This document shows, one piece after another, positions 58,271-64,000 of a stretch of 64,000 bases of DNA; position 1 is the stretch's first letter, and each line of letters begins with the position of its first letter. The notes beneath the pieces were generated by a model that did not search any database, was not told the DNA's origin, and was given only the letters and a program-made list of their open reading frames with translations. The stretch is taken from NCBI RefSeq assembly GCF_900110495.1, contig NZ_FODX01000004.1:124001-188000 (forward strand), in the 5' to 3' direction. The stretch is from Nitrosovibrio sp. Nv6. Its GTDB lineage: Bacteria > Pseudomonadota > Gammaproteobacteria > Burkholderiales > Nitrosomonadaceae. The position numbers and the translations under genes are program-made.

Positions 58271-59116
58271 TTATTTATGGGGGTGAAGCGGGATGAAAAT
58301 CTCGAACAGGCGTGGCCACCGTTTGCCGGTCACGTAAAAGGTTTCAGTGGAAGGCGAGTAGGCGATGCCATTAATCATGTCGTGAAAATCCCTCCGGCCA
58401 GACTGAGCAACGATGGCACGACAATCGATCACCCGCAGAACGCGCCCATCTGTACTATCTATTTCATAGATACAGCTATCGAATTGAACATTTGCGTAGA
58501 TCCTGCCATTGACACATTCGAGATCATTGATGCGTTCCAGCGGCCTTCGATTCATATGAACCGAAAGGCTGGAAATAACGGAAAATTGCGCGTCCCTGAA
58601 CGTCAGCTTATTGGAACCGTTGCTCATCAGAAAGAATCCGCGGCAGCGCGCCAGACCCCATCCTTCACCTTCGTAAGTGAATTCACTGCAGGGTTTCAAG
58701 CTGTAAAGATCATAGACAATGGCACGCCCAGAAGTATAAGTGAGTTGCACCAGGCAGCCATTGAGGACGGCAATACCCTCACACCATTCGTTTTCAATTC
58801 TGATTTCCCAACGCACGTCGCCACTCTCGGGGTCGAGGCAGCGTAGACGTGAAGCGCCAACAAGGCCGGTGTTCTCGTAGAGATGTTTGTCATGAAAGGC
58901 GAGCCCCTGCGTGTACGCCCCTGAATCATGCGGCAGGATACGCTTGACTTGGGGTATCACCTTGGGCAGGCCATGAGTGCGGAGATGGAAATGGGCAAGC
59001 GCCAGCGGTTTCTTGAGACCGCAGTAATCCAGCAGCTGAATGATTTTGTCATGCTTCATTCGAGCGGCATGACCGGAAATATCGATACTGTGTGTGCCGG
59101 TTTTGGCATTCCGCAC
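58271..59116 (-). CDS. Glutaminyl-peptide cyclotransferase-like protein
   Basis: 281 residues from GTG 59116; ATG 59059 is an alternative start. A five-bladed propeller of the plant/bacterial glutamine cyclotransferase family (PF05096 type): AYTQGLAFHDKHLYENTG, EGIAVLNGCLVQLTY, FTYEGEGWGLARCRGFFLMSNGS (in two parts), GRIYANVQFDS and NGIAYSPSTETFYVTGKRWP. The enzyme makes N-terminal pyroglutamate. No clear signal peptide is seen, unlike most relatives, which are exported. It directly follows a GNAT/FemAB gene (no gap) and is the last gene of that operon. Its substrate here is unknown. Confidence 0.85.
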   Translation of the reverse strand: MRNAKTGTHSIDISGHAARMKHDKIIQLLDYCGLKKPLALAHFHLRTHGLPKVIPQVKRILPHDSGAYTQGLAFHDKHLYENTGLVGASRLRCLDPESGDVRWEIRIENEWCEGIAVLNGCLVQLTYTSGRAIVYDLYSLKPCSEFTYEGEGWGLARCRGFFLMSNGSNKLTFRDAQFSVISSLSVHMNRRPLERINDLECVNGRIYANVQFDSCIYEIDSTDGRVLRVIDCRAIVAQSGRRDFHDMINGIAYSPSTETFYVTGKRWPRLFEIFIPLHPHK

Positions 59117-60310
59117 CTACTGGACGACGCCAAGCTTCCACAATAGTTTGCGCATGCGTTTGCGCAGGCCGTAACGCTCGAGGAATCGGCCGGCAGTGAT
59201 GGATATCTGGTTGCAACCATGCATGGCATGAGTGATGAGGCTGCTGCGCCAGTAGCGTGGTATGAGATAGAAATAGCGCTCGACTGTTGCAGCATTACTG
59301 AGCCGTTGCTTATGGAGGTTGTCGTCGTTACCAAAATCGAAGCGCTGCACTTGGCCCGGCGTGGCGAGAAGATCGGGAATGATCTCGGTATGAAGGAATA
59401 TGCCTGCCTGCAATTTTGCCCAATCTGGATCATAGCCGATTTCCTGAGCATGATAGCAGCCTTGGTACAAGTGACCTACCTGAAAGGCAATGGGTTGGTT
59501 GTTTGCAAACAGGACATAGCTGCGAAACCAACCCAGCTCAGCAGTTGTTCCATAGCGACCCTCTAGAAGTGTCCGGCTGCGTAGTCCACCCCCTAGTAGT
59601 CTGTATTGATAAGTGCGGGCCGACACCGCCATGGCAGCATCCAGAAATGCGCCTACCTCGTCCGAGCCTCGATAGCACACAGTCCGGTACGTGGCGGTCT
59701 CGGCGATGAATCGCTTTCGGGTGCGTTTGAGATCGCCGCGGGTGCTGGCACTGAGTTGTCCCAGGTAGTGGGCATAATCACCGGTAAAGTCTATGTAACG
59801 ATGGGCGTACCGTTCGCCATATTGAAGGATATGATACTGCTTGCGTAACGGCGAGCCCTCGGCGAGTAGTTCCGCCAAGGGTGATCCATCAGCTACCGAT
59901 TCCAGGAATAGTGCCTCGTTGGGGTTCAGTTGATCTCGCAATTGCTCAAACAGAGTTAGCAGGCCTGCGGATTCATTCGTAACAAGATCGGACTCCATCG
60001 GAGGCGGGGCAAATAATGTATAGCGGCGGATCGGATGGGAATACAGCGTCCAGTCGCTAAGCGCAATGCGCAACGCTGATGGATGTACAAGAAATACCGC
60101 CGAGCCAGCACGTATACCAGCCTGTTCGAGAATAAATCCCTCCACGTGCTTGTCGCCGCCATCGGCGAGTGCTGCCACCCAGCGCGGGTCCTGATGCAGA
60201 GACATACTTCCGCAAGGGCTGTGGAGCCGCATCGCATCAATGAACAATTGCTCCAGTTCCAATTTCTTCCAGATCGCGGCTGTAGTCCAGGTCGGCGTTA
60301 ACATCACCAT
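59117..60310 (-). CDS. GNAT/FemAB-fold acyl- or aminoacyltransferase (paralogue A)
   Basis: 397 residues. The C-terminal half has the acetyltransferase-6 (FemAB-like) fold: SASTRGDLKRTRKRF, YVLFANNQPIAFQVGHLYQG, YDPDWAKLQAGIFLHTEII, FDFGNDDNLHKQRLSNAA. The same four blocks occur in paralogues B and C. Such proteins are part of exopolysaccharide/exosortase loci, where they are thought to acylate sugars or peptides. The reaction here is unknown. It is followed immediately by the cyclotransferase gene; 155 bases separate it from paralogue B. Confidence 0.8.
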   Translation of the reverse strand: MVMLTPTWTTAAIWKKLELEQLFIDAMRLHSPCGSMSLHQDPRWVAALADGGDKHVEGFILEQAGIRAGSAVFLVHPSALRIALSDWTLYSHPIRRYTLFAPPPMESDLVTNESAGLLTLFEQLRDQLNPNEALFLESVADGSPLAELLAEGSPLRKQYHILQYGERYAHRYIDFTGDYAHYLGQLSASTRGDLKRTRKRFIAETATYRTVCYRGSDEVGAFLDAAMAVSARTYQYRLLGGGLRSRTLLEGRYGTTAELGWFRSYVLFANNQPIAFQVGHLYQGCYHAQEIGYDPDWAKLQAGIFLHTEIIPDLLATPGQVQRFDFGNDDNLHKQRLSNAATVERYFYLIPRYWRSSLITHAMHGCNQISITAGRFLERYGLRKRMRKLLWKLGVVQ

Positions 60311-60465
60311 GCCGGAATTCCAGTTCGAACGGCAACAATAAATGGCGGCTTATTGAAGCGCATTATCTTCCTGAAGAATATCTCAATCCATCCATAATTT
60401 TTAAATTGAAAACCTCTTGCATCTTTCATATCTCAAAAGAGTCCCAGTCTCGCCCTAGTATAACC

Positions 60466-61617
60466 TTAGCTCTTGCCTGAAGAACGCTTTACGGCGGCCG
60501 TACGGACAAATCGTTTTATGCGCTCTTTCAGGCCGCTCGCTTCAAGCCAGTATCCGATTCTCTCGGAAAGGAAATTTACCGCGACCAAGGTGCCCGCATA
60601 AAATGTGCCGGGCCATCCCCGCGGGATCAAGTAGTAATGCCTCTCCTCTCGTGATGTGTTGGACATTCTCTGTTTATACAAACTGTCTCCAGCCAGGAAA
60701 TCAAATCGGCAAATGCCGTCTGCCAGCAGATCGGCCATAACCTCTGTATGTAGGTAAATACCTGGTTGCAGCTTGGATATGGCTGGGTCATACCCTACAT
60801 GATGTGCATAATAGGTGTACCTGTCGTGATAACCAAGCTGGAAAGCAACGGGTTTATCGTCGATCTGAAGAACATATGCTTTAAGCCAACCATGTACCGC
60901 CATCTTCTGAAGGTATGCGACCTGTTCGGGCGTGTCTTCAAGACCAAGGCCAAGCAGATGATACTGATAGGTCTTCCGGGATACCTGCGCCAAAGCCGCT
61001 GCCAGCTCGCCGACATGTTCCGGTTCGGTGTAGCGAACCAGCGTTACCACCCCCCCTGCCTTCACGTTAAAATTCTTGCGCGTGCGACGGGCATCCTTAC
61101 GGCTTTCGCTTCCCAATGTCCGGAGATAATCCTCAAATTGCGCTCCCGTCGGCAACTCGATGAGGCGTCTGGTATAGATCGGGCCGTAGGGCACCACGTG
61201 AAAGAGTTTGTAAATCGAACTGCCCGGTAATGTCAGCAGGTTGGCCAGGGGCGAATCTGCTCGTACGCTCTCGAAAAATACAACACCACGTGCGCCTATT
61301 GCTTCGCGGAGTGGCTTGAATAATCCAGCAAGCGACGACGAGTCCTTGCATAGCGGTGCGCCCTGCATCGCATACCTTCGCACGGGAACGCGAAATAGGG
61401 TTGCCTCGCCAAAGCAATAGGTGAGCATACCTGGATGAACAAAAAAGGGAGCATAACCACAAGGATGTTGTCGATCGCCCTGCAGGAAATAATGTATCGA
61501 TTTATCCGAGCTGTCGACACGGCTGCTCAGCCAGCGCGGGTCAAGCTCAAGCGGTACGGAGCCTAGCGGAGAGAGGTCAATGGCATTGCCTGAAATGTTG
61601 GCCCGACACCAGTGCAT
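60466..61617 (-). CDS. GNAT/FemAB-fold acyl- or aminoacyltransferase (paralogue B)
   Basis: 383 residues from ATG 61617 (MHWCRANISG), preceded by AAGGGA; a TTG at 61668 would overlap paralogue C. Blocks shared with A: GSESRKDARRTRKNF, YVLQIDDKPVAFQLGYHD, YDPAISKLQPGIYLHTEVM, FDFLAGDSLYKQRMSNTS. The Lys/Arg-rich C-terminus (LKERIKRFVRTAAVKRSS) suggests membrane contact. It lies about 40 bases after paralogue C. Confidence 0.8.
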   Translation of the reverse strand: MHWCRANISGNAIDLSPLGSVPLELDPRWLSSRVDSSDKSIHYFLQGDRQHPCGYAPFFVHPGMLTYCFGEATLFRVPVRRYAMQGAPLCKDSSSLAGLFKPLREAIGARGVVFFESVRADSPLANLLTLPGSSIYKLFHVVPYGPIYTRRLIELPTGAQFEDYLRTLGSESRKDARRTRKNFNVKAGGVVTLVRYTEPEHVGELAAALAQVSRKTYQYHLLGLGLEDTPEQVAYLQKMAVHGWLKAYVLQIDDKPVAFQLGYHDRYTYYAHHVGYDPAISKLQPGIYLHTEVMADLLADGICRFDFLAGDSLYKQRMSNTSREERHYYLIPRGWPGTFYAGTLVAVNFLSERIGYWLEASGLKERIKRFVRTAAVKRSSGKS

Positions 61618-61657
61618 CACGACTTTTCCCTTGAAATGGAGCGACGAAGGCAAGTCA

Positions 61658-62602
61658 TCAAATTCCAAATCGCATCATTTTTTTTACTTTTGACTTAAGT
61701 CCGAACTGATCAAGCTTCCCGCCGATTACAGCACTGATATTGTCGACGGTCCTCTGACTATGCAGCAGAAACCTGTTCCGCATATTGGCACGCAGAAAAA
61801 AAACATTCGCGCACTGAATATTGTGGGTTGCAAATAGCTTTTTGTGCTCTGATTGTCCTTCCGTGAAATCAAAAAACTGAAATGTACGCTCCTCGAATAA
61901 ATGCTGCAGGGCAAGCCACTGCAAAACGGTGCCCACTGAGAAATTCATATAGGTAGGATCGTATCCGAGAAAGGCATAGATCAGCACTCCGTTTGTAACC
62001 GGGCAATAGAGATATGAGATAGGCTTATCTTGATAAAAAAGAATGAACCCGCGAACCCGATCCTGGTGAGCAAGCTGCTCCATTTGTTGGCGGAATTCAT
62101 CAGAGTCGGGCAAGCCTTCATCAAGCAGCCTTTCCTGATACGTTATTTTGGACACAGCACGAGCTAATCGAAAGAACTCCAGCATCTCCCCGGGAGCTTT
62201 GTAAACCTTCCAGGAGATGTTACCGCCGCAATATTCTGCGTATTTTCTAACTTTACGATTGAGGGTTGAGCGCGTTTTGGACGAGAACTTGCTCGTGTAT
62301 TCTGAAAATGGCATCCCTCGCATATCGATGTAATAGTGCGGATACTGGGACGATACGTAGCAGAGGTAATCATTCCGCCTGCTAATCGCTGGCTGCTTCC
62401 CGATAATGGGTAATGATCGTATCAAAAAGCCCTGGCTGCGCTCTTGAAGAGGATCGGTTGGCGGTACCAGTTCTGCTACTGGCGGGATTTCATCATCCAA
62501 CCCTATTTCCCGCACTTGTAACCACAACTTGGGCGCGAGCAACGTCTTGTCACCGAACTGTATCTTTATTGGCACTTGGTAATAATGCCAGTTTTGGTTC
62601 AA
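61658..62602 (-). CDS. GNAT/FemAB-fold acyl- or aminoacyltransferase (paralogue C)
   Basis: 314 residues if it starts at TTG 62602, which overlaps the deacetylase stop as TTGA and has GGGGG five bases upstream. The frame is open to 62731, but that would overlap the deacetylase by 133 bases. Shared blocks: SSKTRSTLNRKVRKYAEY, FILFYQDKPISYLYCPV, YDPTYMNFSVGTVLQWLAL, FDFTEGQSEHKKLFATHN. It is the most diverged of the three paralogues. Confidence 0.78.
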   Translation of the reverse strand: MNQNWHYYQVPIKIQFGDKTLLAPKLWLQVREIGLDDEIPPVAELVPPTDPLQERSQGFLIRSLPIIGKQPAISRRNDYLCYVSSQYPHYYIDMRGMPFSEYTSKFSSKTRSTLNRKVRKYAEYCGGNISWKVYKAPGEMLEFFRLARAVSKITYQERLLDEGLPDSDEFRQQMEQLAHQDRVRGFILFYQDKPISYLYCPVTNGVLIYAFLGYDPTYMNFSVGTVLQWLALQHLFEERTFQFFDFTEGQSEHKKLFATHNIQCANVFFLRANMRNRFLLHSQRTVDNISAVIGGKLDQFGLKSKVKKMMRFGI

Positions 62603-63561
62603 CGAAACCCCCGGCGCAAACCCTGCTCCATCATTCTGAGTCCAGTTTTCCAGATTGGCGAAGTAAGGGGTGCGGGCTGTGAAAGTACAGGCGCCGGGAT
62701 CAAACCGTGAAAACCCCGGACGCGAAAGCAATCCCGATGGCGGTCCAGAAAAGAACAGAGCCGGCGAAAGCGGCCCACCACGATTTCATCCGGCCGGTTC
62801 ATCGCGCTATCAAGCAGTTCGAAATTATGAGAGAGAATAACAAACGCCTTACGCTCCGACTCCAGCGCTTGCCAGAGCAGACCTTCCATCTCACGGGAAG
62901 AACATGCCGTTATCTGTACATGCCGCAACGAGCGCGTCCCGCTATGAAAAACCGTCATGGGATATTCATAGACGCCTTCGCACTCGGCGGGCTCTACAAG
63001 TGGAACCGTCGGACTGACCCCGCTATCCAGTCCAAACATACTGGCGTTGTAGCTGCTATCGAAGGCAATGCGATTCGCAGCCAATGCCTGAAGGGTTTCC
63101 GTGTTGAAGCCGAAGCTTCCTGCTCGAAAGGCGTTCACACTTGGGCCTCCAGCTGATTCGATCAAATTCATCCCTGCTCGAATCAGAATCGTCTGCTCTT
63201 CCAAAGAAAAATAACGCAAGAACTGTTTTTTACCGCGGATGTTGTCCAGCAAAGGTTCATTTGATTCATCGACCCATTCGGTATGCATGTGAAGCTGTAC
63301 TTCATGGTCCTTCTCACGGATCAGGCTAAGAATCTCCGATAACCGTTCCAGCCCAAACCGGGTCGAAAAGAGCGGCTCAACGAAGAATACGCCCGTCAGG
63401 CCATGCTCCTGCAACTGGTGCAATTGATACGGTAAACCATAATCACCTCGGGACGTGGGGCCGTAGATATATCGCTGAAATGCGCTCGGAAACTTGGCAT
63501 CAATGTCTTTCCAGCCATCGCACCACACTTCGACGTCAACGGTAAGAAATACGTCGATCAT
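62599..63561 (-). CDS. Polysaccharide deacetylase family protein
   Basis: 320 residues with a NodB-like fold. The N-terminal FLTVDVEVWCDGW carries the catalytic Asp and the EVQLHMHTEWVD segment the metal-binding histidines; FRAGSFGFNTETLQALA and VILSHNFELLDS are further conserved blocks. It probably removes N- or O-acetyl groups from a surface polysaccharide. It is the first of four coupled genes (deacetylase, C, B, A), ending in a TTGA overlap. Confidence 0.87.
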   Translation of the reverse strand: MIDVFLTVDVEVWCDGWKDIDAKFPSAFQRYIYGPTSRGDYGLPYQLHQLQEHGLTGVFFVEPLFSTRFGLERLSEILSLIREKDHEVQLHMHTEWVDESNEPLLDNIRGKKQFLRYFSLEEQTILIRAGMNLIESAGGPSVNAFRAGSFGFNTETLQALAANRIAFDSSYNASMFGLDSGVSPTVPLVEPAECEGVYEYPMTVFHSGTRSLRHVQITACSSREMEGLLWQALESERKAFVILSHNFELLDSAMNRPDEIVVGRFRRLCSFLDRHRDCFRVRGFHGLIPAPVLSQPAPLTSPIWKTGLRMMEQGLRRGFR

Positions 63562-63666
63562 TATTTGTCACCCCGGCGCCTCTGGAAGTGATGAGAGCCT
63601 GTTTTTCTCCAACAACCCTCGATATCAGCGGCATCCCTGTTATTTCCGGGTGTGCGATTACACATG

Positions 63667-64000
63667 TTATGCCACCTTCAGATCATTCTTGTATGAGCGC
63701 GGTTGCTCCGCGTGGAGCACATTGCGCAGGAATGATTCAAACATCAGCAGTGACCACAGGGAAGCGCTGTAATCACGCCGTCCCGATTGATGCTGGTCAA
63801 GCATCTCTTTCAGAAAAGCCTGGTTGAAGATTCCGGTATTGGCCAGGACGGGGCCCATCAAGGCATTGTTCAATTTCTGTCGAAGTGGACCGCGAAACCA
63901 GCTTGCCAGCGGCACCGAAAATCCCATCTTGTCGCGATAAAGGATGTCATTTGAAAGATAGGGTTCCAGCGACTTCTTGAATACATACTTGCCCTCTTGA
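63667..64000 (-). CDS. Asparagine synthase (glutamine-hydrolysing), C-terminal part
   Basis: Only the last ~110 residues are in the window; the gene continues beyond the right edge. The end KYVFKKSLEPYLSNDILYR, then KMGFSVPLASWFRGPLRQKL and the closing SLLMFESFLRNVL, is typical of the AsnB-like amidotransferases of exopolysaccharide/exosortase loci. It lies 105 bases upstream of the deacetylase on the same strand. Whether it makes asparagine or amidates a sugar cannot be seen here. Confidence 0.85.
   Translation of the reverse strand, partial: QEGKYVFKKSLEPYLSNDILYRDKMGFSVPLASWFRGPLRQKLNNALMGPVLANTGIFNQAFLKEMLDQHQSGRRDYSASLWSLLMFESFLRNVLHAEQPRSYKNDLKVA

Overview
The window looks like a stretch of a betaproteobacterial chromosome, most likely an ammonia oxidiser of the Nitrosomonadaceae (Nitrosospira-like). 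This is inferred from the moderate G+C, the gene content and the style of the proteins; no rRNA or marker gene is present to prove it. No tRNA, rRNA, CRISPR array, phage or complete insertion sequence was found.

Region 1 (1-23.6 kb) is housekeeping and is read almost entirely on the minus strand. It holds a partial PRC-barrel protein, secA, an M23 peptidase, dciA (plus strand), and then a complete 16-gene division and cell-wall (dcw) cluster. In transcription order the cluster is mraZ, rsmH, ftsL, ftsI, murE, murF, mraY, murD, ftsW, murG, murC, murB, ddl, ftsQ, ftsA, ftsZ. Many junctions are 4-nt overlaps. In front of mraZ there is a sigma70-like promoter with three 10-bp-spaced GTGG(G/A) repeats over its start region, as expected for an MraZ operator. 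No lpxC follows ftsZ.

Region 2 (24-36 kb) is a looser accessory stretch. It contains a type IB topoisomerase, a 24-residue membrane peptide, a DUF2795 protein, three glycosyltransferases, a YbhB-type protein, a DUF2892-like membrane protein, a 1069-residue membrane protein of unknown function and an inositol-monophosphatase-family enzyme. Short REP-like repeats are scattered here, including a five-unit tandem array. One glycosyltransferase appears to start with AUA.

Region 3 (36-43 kb) is a tight minus-strand operon for ADP-heptose and a heptose-containing surface glycan: a glycosyltransferase-GmhA fusion, a short-chain dehydrogenase, GmhB, HldE, a GT9 heptosyltransferase-like enzyme and a GT2 enzyme. 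No HldD epimerase is seen in the window.

Region 4 (43-54 kb) holds relA and comEC in one operon, a DUF2062 protein, lolC-lolD, and a zinc-type island: a ZnuD-like TonB receptor, a small secreted Cys-pair protein, and a Fur/Zur regulator with a palindrome over its own promoter.

Region 5 (54-64 kb) looks like an exopolysaccharide/exosortase-associated locus: a frameshifted beta-helix gene, a 0.33-kb MITE-like element, a VanZ-domain membrane protein, a glutaminyl cyclotransferase-like protein, three FemAB/GNAT-fold paralogues, a polysaccharide deacetylase and the end of an asparagine synthase. The locus continues past the right edge.
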